NCBI RefSeq assembly: GCF_011947265.1
Contig: NZ_JAATHD010000023.1
Location: 1-64,000 of the forward strand
Direction of reading: 5' to 3'
DNA length: 64,000 nucleotides
Source: Paenibacillus sp. HB172176
GTDB taxonomy: Bacteria > Bacillota > Bacilli > Paenibacillales > Paenibacillaceae
Position 1 is the first letter of the stretch. Each line of letters starts with the position of its first letter. Position numbers and translations under genes: made by a program. Positions 50,882 to 59,247 of the stretch are shown here, in pieces. The notes beneath the pieces were generated by a model. That model was not told where the DNA came from. It did not search any database and worked only from the letters and a program-made list of their open reading frames with translations.

Positions 50882-51694
50882 TTAAGACTCCTCTCCCGTT
50901 GTCTGCTTCTTCCGAACGAGATGCACGGTCAGCCCATGCTCCCGCAATTGCTGCAATTCCCGCTCACCCAGCTCCGCATCGGTAACGCAAGCCTGAACGG
51001 CCGATAACGGCGCAATCGTGAAAATTGACGCCTTGCCAACCTTCGATTGATCGAAAACGGCGATTGTTTGCGCCGATCTTGCAATCATCAGCTTGCCGAT
51101 ATGAGCCTCCAGCTCTGAATACGTTGTAAACCCCTGCGCAGCCGTGAACCCGTCAACGCCCAGGAACATCTTCGTAATATTAAGATCCTCCACCGTCTTC
51201 TCCGCAAGCGGCCCGCATAGCTCGAAGCTGTTCTTGCGCATGACGCCTCCTGTCAGTACGACCTGCACATCCTCGCTGTCGGACAACTCCATCGCAATAT
51301 TGACGGCATTCGTCACAACCGTCAGATTACGCCGGTCCTTCAGCTTCCGGGCTATGAGGAAGGTGGTCGTTCCGCCAGTCAAGGCAATAATATCTCCGTC
51401 CGCGACAAGAGAAGCGGCTTTCTCCGCAATCGCCTCCTTCTCAGGCAGCAGTATATTCCTCTTCTCATGAAAGGTGGCTTCCTTCATGGCGGAATAGCTT
51501 TCGTATTGAACACCGCCAATCGTTCGAATGACGCCGTTTAATTCCGCCAATGCGTCCATATCTCTTCTTGCCGTCGCCTCGGATATATCGAATTTGAGCA
51601 TCGCTTCCTGAATGGAGAGCCGTCCTTCCAGTTTCAGCTGGCGCAAGGCATCCTCCCGCCGCTTGCCGCTTTTGGACATCGTGAGCTTGTTCAT
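50882..51694 (-). CDS. DeoR-family sugar repressor (AgaR-like)
   Basis: 270 residues. N-terminal DeoR HTH (RLSIQEAMLKFDISEATARRD) and a sugar-phosphate sensor domain (DIIALTGGTTTFLIAR, the Rossmann-like effector core). ATG 51694 follows AGGAGGAATGGATAT; an upstream in-frame start lacks a site. Co-transcribed with the aldolase and divergent from the SIS gene. The shared 160-nt region holds operator-like repeats. Confidence 0.92.
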   Translation of the reverse strand: MNKLTMSKSGKRREDALRQLKLEGRLSIQEAMLKFDISEATARRDMDALAELNGVIRTIGGVQYESYSAMKEATFHEKRNILLPEKEAIAEKAASLVADGDIIALTGGTTTFLIARKLKDRRNLTVVTNAVNIAMELSDSEDVQVVLTGGVMRKNSFELCGPLAEKTVEDLNITKMFLGVDGFTAAQGFTTYSELEAHIGKLMIARSAQTIAVFDQSKVGKASIFTIAPLSAVQACVTDAELGERELQQLREHGLTVHLVRKKQTTGEES

Positions 51695-51752
51695 ATATCC
51701 ATTCCTCCTGTCTTTAAAGCAAGTATACCGCAATTTAAAGATTTTTTAAATC

Positions 51753-51810
51753 ATTATTTGATTGATTCGATCAAATAATTATTGATTCCGTCACATTAAT
51801 ACAGTACACT
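51753..51810 (+). promoter_or_regulatory. Control region of the SIS gene with operator repeats
   Basis: ATTATTTGAT (51753-51762) and ATCAAATAAT (51770-51779) form a dyad. Two direct repeats, ATTGATTCGATCA (51761) and ATTGATTCCGTCA (51781), lie 20 bp apart and match at 11 of 13 positions. The second overlaps the -35 TTGATT (51782-51787) of a promoter with 17-nt spacing to TACACT (51805-51810). A DeoR-type repressor would block it. Confidence 0.6.
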
Positions 51811-51852
51811 TTCCTTAACAACTGCTGTTAGGCAGGATGAGGAGGCAATAGA

Positions 51853-52902
51853 ATGAGCTTAACTTATTCCGAAATCAAGCAGCAATACGAAGCGTTGCGG
51901 CTTACATTCGCGTACATGCTGTCCCAGCGCGACAGGCTCACTGCATTTATGAAGGAAAGTGAGGCATCATCCATCGCGTTCGTCGGCTGCGGCTCCAGCT
52001 ACGCGCTGAGCGTCTCGGCCGCGCGATCGTTCCAATTGCGCGGCGGCATTCCGGCGTACGCGTTCGCAGGGGGAGATCTGATGCTGAACGCTTCGCGTTA
52101 TAGGAGCACGCTAAGAGGCGCGCTGCTCGTACTGCCATCGCGTTCGGGCAGCACGACCGAGATCATGGAAGCGATTCCGCTGCTTCAACAAGACGAGCGG
52201 CGCCCGCTGCTTGCGCTGACCTGCGTGCAAGACTCGCCCTTATCGAAGGTTGCCGATTATGCGCTGGAGCTCCCATGGGCATTCGACAACAGCGTATGCC
52301 AGACGCGCACGGTGACGAATCTCTACGTCGCCAATCTGATGCTTGCCGCCTTCTACGGCAATGACGATGCTCTTATCGATTCAATTCGAGAGGCTGTCGC
52401 TCACGGCGAGACATTCATGTCCGGATCGGAGCAGGCTATACGGAGAACGGCGGGCTTTGCGTGGGAGAATGCCGTCGTGCTTGCTGACGGCGAGCTTAAC
52501 GGCTTAGCCGCGGAAGGTGCGATCGCCATGACCGAAATCGCCAACGCTCAAGCGCATGCTCATCACTTGCTTGATGTGAGGCATGGTCCCATGGTTACGA
52601 TCGGACGGGATACTTTGGTCCTGGCGGCGCTGAATGACGGCGGCTTTGAGTATCAGCTCAAGCTGCTCGCCGACCTGAAAGCGCGCGGCGCAACCGTCAT
52701 CGCCTATATCGATCAGGATGAGGCTCGGCAGCTCTATCTCTCTGCTGCCGATCTGGTCGTTTCGTCGAACATGAAGCTCGATTTCGCCGTCCGAGGCATC
52801 CCTTTTATCTTCATAGCGCAAATCGCAGCCATTTGCGGGGCGGATCGACAAGGCATCAATCCCGATCAACCGGATGGCCTTGACGCCTGGGTTAAGCTGT
52901 AA
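51853..52902 (+). CDS. SIS-domain sugar-phosphate isomerase/deaminase (AgaS-like)
   Basis: 349 residues with two SIS domains (FVGCGSSYALSVSAARSFQL, then LPSRSGSTTEIMEA; second copy around VVLADGELNGLAAEGA). The segment HAHHLLDVRHGPMVTIG is typical of GlmS-like isomerase domains without the glutaminase half. With aldolase and DeoR neighbours, AgaS-type galactosamine-6-phosphate deaminase/isomerase is the best guess. GAGGAGG precedes ATG 51853. Confidence 0.82.
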   Translation: MSLTYSEIKQQYEALRLTFAYMLSQRDRLTAFMKESEASSIAFVGCGSSYALSVSAARSFQLRGGIPAYAFAGGDLMLNASRYRSTLRGALLVLPSRSGSTTEIMEAIPLLQQDERRPLLALTCVQDSPLSKVADYALELPWAFDNSVCQTRTVTNLYVANLMLAAFYGNDDALIDSIREAVAHGETFMSGSEQAIRRTAGFAWENAVVLADGELNGLAAEGAIAMTEIANAQAHAHHLLDVRHGPMVTIGRDTLVLAALNDGGFEYQLKLLADLKARGATVIAYIDQDEARQLYLSAADLVVSSNMKLDFAVRGIPFIFIAQIAAICGADRQGINPDQPDGLDAWVKL

Positions 52903-52963
52903 CCCTTAAGGGCAGACTGCCGAAAGAGAAAATTTTTCTCGAAGTCTTGCGAAGTTGGCAAAA

Positions 52964-53007
52964 AAAGCTGCGTTAAAGGACATCTTCATCCTTTGGCGCA
53001 GCTTTCT
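52964..53007. terminator. Bidirectional terminator between SIS gene and ytxC
   Basis: AAAGCTGCG pairs with CGCAGCTTT around AAAGGA/TCCTTT. T-runs lie on both sides. Confidence 0.8.
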
Positions 53008-53052
53008 TGATTGGGTAATGTCATGTTGTTAGTTTGATTCATTCGCTATCGC

Positions 53053-53988
53053 TCAAGGCTTAATCAGCTCATCCAAGGTTTGCGAGCAAGAGCTGCAGTC
53101 GACGCAGACCGATACGCGATCATCGAAAATCGTTTGAATCGTTCGAATAACCTGCATTTCCGCTTGTCTCGTATGCACGACGATTTGCTTCGGAGAGACG
53201 GAGATGAGCGAAGAAATGACCATATCCTCGATATTCATCTCCGTCTCCAGCATTTCCGCCACGATTCGATCTGACGGCGGCTTCGGTTCAATCGGTTGGA
53301 AGCTGGAATTGTACAGCATAAATTCATGACCGCCCTTGTGAAGCAAGTGTACAATGGAAACCTTGGATTCCTGAAGCTGGACGAAATATTTCAACAACGA
53401 AATAAACTCCTGATATTGCTTATCCAGCACATATTCATCCATGGCATATTCCACAATGTCCTTCAGCTCGCTCCGATAGTTCTGCAATCGGAATCGAACA
53501 AAGCCTTGAAGCTGAAGCTGGGCATGCTCGGACAAATACAGTTCGACTTCATCCGCGATCTTCTTCTTCCTGCGATTTCGGTCCGCTTCTTGAAACCGGC
53601 TTCCGAGTTGATCCCATTCCATGCCTTTCAGCAAGCCTTCGCAATATTTCTCGATCGCCTCCGTCTCAAGCGCCGGAATATTGTGATGCTTTCGCCTGAT
53701 CATCTTCAATACCAATTCCGCTTCAAGCTCGCTCAATATAAATTCGGCAATCGCGTTCGCAGCTCCCTGATACACGAGATGCCCGTGCTCCGCCAAACGA
53801 AAGCCGGGCAGAATCCCCTTGCATCGAATACCTCTATCTTCCAAAATATCATAATCCACCGCTGCCTGGAGTTGCACGCCGGGCTTCGCATTATGTAATG
53901 CATGATTGGTATGCTCTTTCAGCAACGCTTGTAATTTAACGGAAACAGCTTCCATATCCTTCGCAATGGCAATGGTAAACAGCTCCAT
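53053..53988 (-). CDS. ytxC: YtxC-like sporulation protein
   Basis: 311 residues, YtxC-like family (B. subtilis YtxC ~280). A helix-rich region dominates (HAQLQLQGFVRFRLQNYRSE and ELVLKMIRRKHHNIP). The C-terminus VSVCVDCSSCSQT has a Cys cluster. The first 50 residues of the open frame are dropped, because ATG 53988 follows GGAG (spacing ~11) and fits the family N-terminus. Role in sporulation is reported only as expression; biochemistry unknown. Confidence 0.78.
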   Translation of the reverse strand: MELFTIAIAKDMEAVSVKLQALLKEHTNHALHNAKPGVQLQAAVDYDILEDRGIRCKGILPGFRLAEHGHLVYQGAANAIAEFILSELEAELVLKMIRRKHHNIPALETEAIEKYCEGLLKGMEWDQLGSRFQEADRNRRKKKIADEVELYLSEHAQLQLQGFVRFRLQNYRSELKDIVEYAMDEYVLDKQYQEFISLLKYFVQLQESKVSIVHLLHKGGHEFMLYNSSFQPIEPKPPSDRIVAEMLETEMNIEDMVISSLISVSPKQIVVHTRQAEMQVIRTIQTIFDDRVSVCVDCSSCSQTLDELIKP

Positions 53989-54093
53989 ACGCTCGCTCAC
54001 TCCTTCCTTCCGTTTCAGTATATGGTCCGTGGACGCTGTATATACGAAGAAGAGATTGGCATTAGCCTGGAGGAGCGTACATGCATGAAAGAC

Positions 54094-54133
54094 GGAAAAG
54101 GCATCCCGCCTCAAAGAGGAAGATGCCTTTCCC
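54094..54133 (-). terminator. mqnC terminator
   Basis: AAAGGCATC (54097-54105) pairs with GATGCCTTT (54122-54130) on the minus strand, followed by TCCGTCTTTC. Confidence 0.65.
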
Positions 54134-54194
54134 TGCAATCGGATGCTTATTCATGCGCCGGATTGCTATTTGATCATTTCATGGCCAGTTCTAA

Positions 54195-55331
54195 TCAGTT
54201 CTGCATGACAAAATCCTTTTGGGCTTTGTCGGTCTCGTTGAAAATCCGCAAAATATTGTATTTCGTATCGCGCTGAGCCGGCACCTTGCCCGCTTCGCGA
54301 ATCAATTGAAGAATAAGTTCAATATTCACCTTATGCGTCGTGCCGGCCGCCGACACGACATTCTCCTCGATCATCGTGCTGCCGAAGTCGTTGCAGCCAT
54401 AGGACAAGCTAAGCTTGCCCATCTCCGGCCCCATGGTCACCCACGAGGATTGGAAATTATCAATATTATCAAGCATGATCCGGCTGACCGCAACGATGCG
54501 AAGATATTCTTCCGGCTTTGCCTTCTCCAGCTTCAAATTGGTGTTGTCCGGCTGGAACGGCCAGGAGATGAACGCTTTGAAGCCTTGTGTCGGATATCCG
54601 TTCGCCTTCACCTTATCCTGTTCGTCGCGAACGCGCGTCATATGCAGCGCCCGCTCCTCAATCGTCTCGCCAAGGCCGTATACCATCGTCGCCGTCGTGT
54701 TCATACCGTGGCGATGCGCCGAGTTCATTACAGCCATCCAGTCGGTCCATGAACCCTTCATGCGGCTGATCTTGCGTCTCGTGCGATCGTCGAGAATTTC
54801 CGCTCCGCCCCCCGGCAAGGAATCAAGCCCTGCGGCATGCAGCTGTTCGATGACCTCGTCCAGCGTCAACCCATCCGACACGACCTTCATTTTCTGTATT
54901 TCCGCAGGCGAGAAGGAATGCATCGTGATTTGCGGGAATCTTGCTTTAATCTTCCTCAGCAAATCGGTATAGTACGTAAACGGCAGATTCGGATTCGTGC
55001 CGCCTTGCATTAAAATCTCGGTGCCGCCGACATCAACCGTTTCCTGAATTTTGTTCAGAATGACCTCGTCGTCCAGCACGTAGCCTTCCTTCGAGCCCGG
55101 AGCGCGATAGAACGCGCAGAATCGGCAATACACATCGCATACATTCGTATAATTCACATTCCGTCCCACGACGAAGGTCGTTATCGGGTCCGGATGTCGT
55201 TTCAGCATGATTTGGTTCGCCGTATGCCCCAGCTTCTCAATCTGATCGGAAGCCAGCAGCTCCATGCCCTCTTCAAGCCCTACTCGCTCGCCGCGCAAAG
55301 CCTTGTCTAATATTCGGTCTATTTCGCTCAT
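54195..55331 (-). CDS. mqnC: Cyclic dehypoxanthine futalosine synthase (radical SAM)
   Basis: Radical SAM enzyme of the futalosine route to menaquinone. 378 residues. The [4Fe-4S] motif Cys65-x3-Cys69-x2-Cys72 (NVCDVYCRFCAFYR) is intact, with LMQGGTNPNLP and GLDSLPGGGAEIL typical of MqnC. ATG 55331 follows AGGAGGTATTGCGG; the longer frame is rejected. No other mqn genes are in the window, so the pathway is completed elsewhere or this is a remnant. Confidence 0.92.
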   Translation of the reverse strand: MSEIDRILDKALRGERVGLEEGMELLASDQIEKLGHTANQIMLKRHPDPITTFVVGRNVNYTNVCDVYCRFCAFYRAPGSKEGYVLDDEVILNKIQETVDVGGTEILMQGGTNPNLPFTYYTDLLRKIKARFPQITMHSFSPAEIQKMKVVSDGLTLDEVIEQLHAAGLDSLPGGGAEILDDRTRRKISRMKGSWTDWMAVMNSAHRHGMNTTATMVYGLGETIEERALHMTRVRDEQDKVKANGYPTQGFKAFISWPFQPDNTNLKLEKAKPEEYLRIVAVSRIMLDNIDNFQSSWVTMGPEMGKLSLSYGCNDFGSTMIEENVVSAAGTTHKVNIELILQLIREAGKVPAQRDTKYNILRIFNETDKAQKDFVMQN

Positions 55332-55485
55332 CCGCAATACCTCCTGCCTAAGCAATTCAATCGCTTGGATTCATTCGCAGCATCTATTCGCAACAACAGC
55401 GGCCAACCATTCTCTCTCATCGTATCATATTCCGCTGCGAGGCGTCATCCCGGAGAGGCTTTCCATTATGGCAAAATAGCGAAAG

Positions 55486-56643
55486 TTAACCTTCGAGCTC
55501 GCGTTTCGCAGCTGCGATCGCTTGATCCAGATCCTCGATCAAATCATCGATATGCTCGATGCCGACAGAGAAGCGCAGCAGACGATCATCCACGCCGATT
55601 GCTTGTCGAATGTCCTCCGGAATATCCGCATGCGTCTGAACCGCAGGATAGGTCATAAGCGATTCAACGCCGCCCAGGCTTTCGGCGAATGCGATCAGCT
55701 TGATATGACGAAGAATCGGCTCCACATAGCGGGCGTCCTTCAAGCGGAAGGAGAAGATGCCCGTATTGCCGGAGGATTGTCTGTTCTGCGTATCATGTCC
55801 GGGATGATGCGGCAGCGCCGGATAATAGACATCTTCGATCGCTTCATGCTCCATCAGGAATTCCGCAAGCTTCGTCGCGTTGAATTGATGGCGTTCCATG
55901 CGAAGCGCGAGCGTCTTCATGCCTCTCATCAGCAGCCAACAATCTTGAGGACCGAGAACCGCTCCGATTGAATTATGCAGGATCGCCATTTCCTGCGACA
56001 GCGCTTCACCCTTCGTCACGATCAAGCCGGCAAGCACATCGTTATGACCGCCGAGATATTTGGTCGCGCTATGTATAACGATGTCAGCCCCAAGCTCGAG
56101 CGGACGCTGAAGATATGGGGTAAGCAGCGTATTGTCGACAATGGTCAGCAGCCCCTTCGACTTCGCCCAGGAGCATACGCGCTCCAGGTCCGTAATCATC
56201 ATCAGCGGATTCGTCGGCGTCTCGATCAGGATCGCCCTCGTATTCGGCGTCAGCAGCGAGGTCATGGCGTCAATGTCGTTCGTGTCCACATAGGAAGCCG
56301 TGACGCCGAATCTGGACATGATTCGCTCGAGCAAACGGTAGGTTCCGCCATAGAGATCAAGGGACACGATAAGATGATCGCCTTGGCTGAAATAAGCAAA
56401 TATCGTTTGCAGCGCGGCCATGCCGGAGCTGCAGGCAAAGCCCGCATCGCCGGATTCGAGCTTGGCCGCCGCTTCCTCCAGCACAGCTCTGGTCGGGCTC
56501 TTCGTTCTTGCGTAATCGAAGCCAGTGCTTTCGCCAAGCTTCGGATGACGGAACGCGGTTGCTTGATAGACGGGAAAGCTCACCGCTCCCGTCACAGGCT
56601 CCTTCAAGGATCCGATTTGTGCCAATTCACTTTCGATTTTCAT
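55486..56643 (-). CDS. Cys/Met-metabolism PLP enzyme (MetC/MetI type)
   Basis: 385 residues. Trans-sulfuration family: FPVYQATAFRHP, YARTKSPTRAVLEEA, ACSSGMAALQT, LIETPTNPLM, and PLP Lys in HSATKYLGGHNDVLAG. It acts as cystathionine gamma-synthase, O-acetylhomoserine sulfhydrylase or cystathionine lyase; the sequence alone does not decide. It lies 50 nt after metA and under the same SAM-I riboswitch, so it makes methionine. The first in-frame GTG (56655) is too close to AAGGAG, and ATG 56643 is chosen. Confidence 0.88.
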   Translation of the reverse strand: MKIESELAQIGSLKEPVTGAVSFPVYQATAFRHPKLGESTGFDYARTKSPTRAVLEEAAAKLESGDAGFACSSGMAALQTIFAYFSQGDHLIVSLDLYGGTYRLLERIMSRFGVTASYVDTNDIDAMTSLLTPNTRAILIETPTNPLMMITDLERVCSWAKSKGLLTIVDNTLLTPYLQRPLELGADIVIHSATKYLGGHNDVLAGLIVTKGEALSQEMAILHNSIGAVLGPQDCWLLMRGMKTLALRMERHQFNATKLAEFLMEHEAIEDVYYPALPHHPGHDTQNRQSSGNTGIFSFRLKDARYVEPILRHIKLIAFAESLGGVESLMTYPAVQTHADIPEDIRQAIGVDDRLLRFSVGIEHIDDLIEDLDQAIAAAKRELEG

Positions 56644-56693
56644 ATCGTCATACACTCCTTAGGTAGAAATTAAGCTCCAAAATCTCGGCCTTA

Positions 56694-57611
56694 TCAGATG
56701 CCTGCGCCGAGTTCATAGGGAGTCAACTGGTAGACATAATAGTTCAGCCAGTTCGAATACAGCAGGTTGGCATGCGCCCGCCAGGTGGACAGCGGCGCCT
56801 TGTCTGGATCGTCGCCCGGATAATAGTTGACCGGCAGCGCGATCGATAGCCCCTTCGCGACGTCGCGATCGTATTCGTATTTCAGCGAATTCGGATCATA
56901 TTCCGAATGTCCCGTAACGAAGATCTGCCGACCGTCCTTGGACGCGACCAGATAGATGCCGGAGTCCTCCGATTCGGATAGAATCTCAAGCTCCTCAATG
57001 CCCTCGATGTCTTCTCGGCGAAACTCGGTATGCCTCGATTGCGGCACGAGGAACGACTCGTCGAAGCCCCGTAGCAGCGGCACGTTGCGCTTCTCGATCG
57101 TATGCGGGTAGATGCCGAAAATTTTGTGATCGAGATTATACTTGGGAACGCCGTAATGATAATAAAGCCCTGCCTGAGAGGCCCAACAAATATGGAACGT
57201 CGAGGTCACATGACGCTTGCTCCACTCCATGATGTCGGTAAGCTCTTCCCAATAGTTCACTTCCTCGAACGGAAAATGCTCAACGGGCGCTCCTGTAATA
57301 ATGAGTCCGTCGAAATATTCTTGCTTGATTTCATCGAACGTCTTATAGAAGGACTCCAGATGCTCGGCGGATGTGTTCTTGGACGTATGCGTCTTCGGAT
57401 GCAGCAGCACGGCCTCCACCTGAAGCGGCGTATTCCCGATTAATCTCAGCAACTGGGTTTCTGTCGTTTCCTTCGTCGGCATCAAATTCAATATCGCGAT
57501 TCGCAATGGACGGATATCCTGATGGAAAGCAGTGCTTTCATCCATGACAAAAATGTTCTCGTTGTTCAATATTTCTTTTGCAGGCAAATTATCTGCGACT
57601 TTGATCGGCAT
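56694..57611 (-). CDS. metA: Homoserine O-acyltransferase
   Basis: Activates homoserine with an acyl group (acetyl in most Bacillales) for methionine synthesis. 305 residues. Class I glutamine-amidotransferase-like triad region: FDGLIITGAPVEHFPFEEVN, catalytic Cys in HICWASQAGLYY and His in FVTGHSEYD. ATG 57611 has AAGGAG at 8 nt and gives the family N-terminus MPIKVADNLPAKE; a GTG three codons before is rejected. Confidence 0.95.
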   Translation of the reverse strand: MPIKVADNLPAKEILNNENIFVMDESTAFHQDIRPLRIAILNLMPTKETTETQLLRLIGNTPLQVEAVLLHPKTHTSKNTSAEHLESFYKTFDEIKQEYFDGLIITGAPVEHFPFEEVNYWEELTDIMEWSKRHVTSTFHICWASQAGLYYHYGVPKYNLDHKIFGIYPHTIEKRNVPLLRGFDESFLVPQSRHTEFRREDIEGIEELEILSESEDSGIYLVASKDGRQIFVTGHSEYDPNSLKYEYDRDVAKGLSIALPVNYYPGDDPDKAPLSTWRAHANLLYSNWLNYYVYQLTPYELGAGI

Positions 57612-57660
57612 GCCAATCACTCCTTTGACCGTTTGTGAGGCGAATCAGACAGATAACTAG

Positions 57661-57829
57661 AAAAAAGACCCTTTCTGCTTGAGAAAAGGTCGTCTGCTCG
57701 GTAAATAAGCTGTCCGCCTCTCTCATCTCTCAGAAACCTTATGTTTCCGCAAGAATTAGCACCGTGCTTATTACGCCGGTTGCCGGGCTTCATCGGGCTA
57801 GTCCCTCCGCCTGCTCTTGATAAGAAAGT
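57661..57829 (-). ncRNA. SAM-I (S-box) riboswitch
   Basis: The minus strand begins with CTTATCAAGAGCAGGCGGAG (from 57825), then GGACTAGCCCGATGAAGCCC and GGCAACC. These are the conserved S-box core with K-turn and pseudoknot elements. It ends in a terminator, GACCTTTTCT/AGAAAGGGTC with a T-run (57691-57661). High SAM should stop metA-metC transcription. Confidence 0.95.
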
Positions 57830-57863
57830 AGTCTATTCAATTATCGTGATTCTAATGATTATT

Positions 57864-57892
57864 ACTTTAATGCATTCTGTTATTCCCGTCAA
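57864..57892 (-). promoter_or_regulatory. met operon promoter
   Basis: The minus strand has TTGACG (57892-57887), a 17-nt spacer and TAAAGT (57869-57864), just upstream of the S-box. Confidence 0.55.
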
Positions 57893-57945
57893 GAACCCCG
57901 CTTGCATATCCTGTAGCAAGGGATAAAGGCCAGATCATCTTATCC

Positions 57946-57975
57946 TTGAATGTTCCGACGCCCAAGGAGTATACT
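57946..57975 (+). promoter_or_regulatory. corA promoter
   Basis: TTGAAT (57946-57951), an 18-nt spacer and TATACT (57970-57975). It gives a ~245-nt 5' leader before corA and diverges from the met promoter. Confidence 0.65.
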
Positions 57976-58037
57976 AAATAAGATTGAGGCATTTTTTTCA
58001 TTTTTTTATCCGACTTTAAAAAGGAGTGTATGCGGTT

Positions 58038-58154
58038 ATGGAAGGCGACCGACCGGGGCCCGGCAATTGCTTGACAGAGACGCTGAAGTTCAGTCAAAAG
58101 CGAGTCATCCCTCCCATTGTTTCCCTGCACTCTGGCAACGGCGCGGAAACATGA
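58038..58154 (+). CDS. Possible 38-residue upstream ORF in the corA leader
   Basis: ATG 58038 follows AAAAAGGAG at 11 nt and reads MEGDRPGPGNCLTETLKFSQ and on to a TGA at 58152. A second short frame from ATG 58030 (14 codons) overlaps it. Hairpins (CTGAA/TTCAG near 58085) lie inside. A leader peptide controlling corA by Mg2+-dependent translation is possible. No family match is recognised. Confidence 0.3.
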   Translation: MEGDRPGPGNCLTETLKFSQKRVIPPIVSLHSGNGAET

Positions 58155-58228
58155 GGTTATTTTCACGAAATTGATAAGCACTGCCTGATTCAGCAGTCTC
58201 CTGCATAAGGAAGAGAGGAGAAGCTGCG

Positions 58229-59164
58229 ATGAAAATTAGACATGTGAACAACGGCGTGTTCACCACGCTGGACAATATCGAGCAAGCCTTGGTTGCTCCG
58301 CCGAACGGATTTTACTGGATTGACGCAGATGTGGAGGATCTGGCCATTCTGCAGCCCTTATACGGCATGCATGATTTGGCCGTAGAGGATTGTCTGCAGG
58401 AGGAAGAGCAGCGTCCCAAGATTGAAATTTACGAAAAGCATTATTTTATCGTTATTAACAGCATACGTTTCGATGATGAGGAAATATTCCTTAGAGCGCT
58501 GAATATGTTTCTCGGCAGCTATTATATTATTACCGTTACGAAGCAGAAAATTAACGAGCTCCGCACCTTGAAGCCGATTCTATGGGAGCAGGAGGTCAGC
58601 AGACCGGATCAATTCCTCTATCATCTGGTCGATCTTGTCGTCGATAATTATTTTCTTGTAGGCGACCGTATCGACAGTCGCATCGAGACGCTCGAGGTCG
58701 ATATCCTGATGCACACGAAGAAATCCCATCTGACGGAAATCATCGGCCTCCGCGGCGAGATTTTGTGGGTGAAGAAGGTGCTCGGACCGCAGCGCGAGGT
58801 TATTTTCACATTAAATAAGAAGGAATTGAAGCTAATCGATGATCAGCTTCAGAAATATTTCAGCGATATCTACGAGAACGCGCTGAAGATCGCGGAATCG
58901 TTCGAGACTTATCGCGATCTGATGGGCAACTTGCGAGAAGCCTATCAGTCGAGCCTTTCCAATCGAGCGAATGAAATTATGCGCGTTTTCACGGCTATTA
59001 CCGTTATCTTCATGCCCCTCACGTTCATTACCGGCATCTACGGGATGAACTTTGAAAAGATGCCTTTTCTTCATTTTCAATATGGCGCCTATGTATTGCT
59101 AGGCATTATGCTTTTGCTGGGCTCCTGCATGTTTATTATTTTCCGCAAGAAGGAATGGCTCTAG
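58229..59164 (+). CDS. corA: CorA-family magnesium/cobalt transporter
   Basis: 311 residues. A large N-terminal cytoplasmic domain carries long helices (LVDLVVDNYFLVGDRIDSRI). Two C-terminal membrane helices follow, with the CorA signature GMN in ITGIYGMNFEKMP between them, and a basic end. Forms a pentameric ion channel. GAGGAG lies 7 nt before ATG 58229. A long leader may be regulatory. Confidence 0.95.
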   Translation: MKIRHVNNGVFTTLDNIEQALVAPPNGFYWIDADVEDLAILQPLYGMHDLAVEDCLQEEEQRPKIEIYEKHYFIVINSIRFDDEEIFLRALNMFLGSYYIITVTKQKINELRTLKPILWEQEVSRPDQFLYHLVDLVVDNYFLVGDRIDSRIETLEVDILMHTKKSHLTEIIGLRGEILWVKKVLGPQREVIFTLNKKELKLIDDQLQKYFSDIYENALKIAESFETYRDLMGNLREAYQSSLSNRANEIMRVFTAITVIFMPLTFITGIYGMNFEKMPFLHFQYGAYVLLGIMLLLGSCMFIIFRKKEWL

Positions 59165-59187
59165 GGCGTGTTTGCAAACACGCCCTA
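59162..59187. repeat. 26-bp perfect palindrome after corA
   Basis: Arms TAGGGCGTGTTTG and CAAACACGCCCTA are perfect complements with no loop, and the left arm begins at the corA stop codon. No T-run follows on either strand. It may be a loop-poor terminator for corA or a binding site 60 nt upstream of the LysR gene. Confidence 0.75.
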
Positions 59188-59247
59188 ACGGGCCGTTCTT
59201 TCCTTTGCAATCACATTCGGCCGCGCCGAAAGGGGGAATGACTGAAC

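Noticed and set aside
57867..58181. 104-codon minus-strand frame between the met leader and corA
   Set aside because: Overlaps both promoters and the start of the corA leader, has no ribosome site and no recognisable domain.
57976..58228. M-box or ykoY-type riboswitch before corA
   Set aside because: The conserved core sequences of those classes are not visible. The leader is kept only as an uncharacterised candidate.
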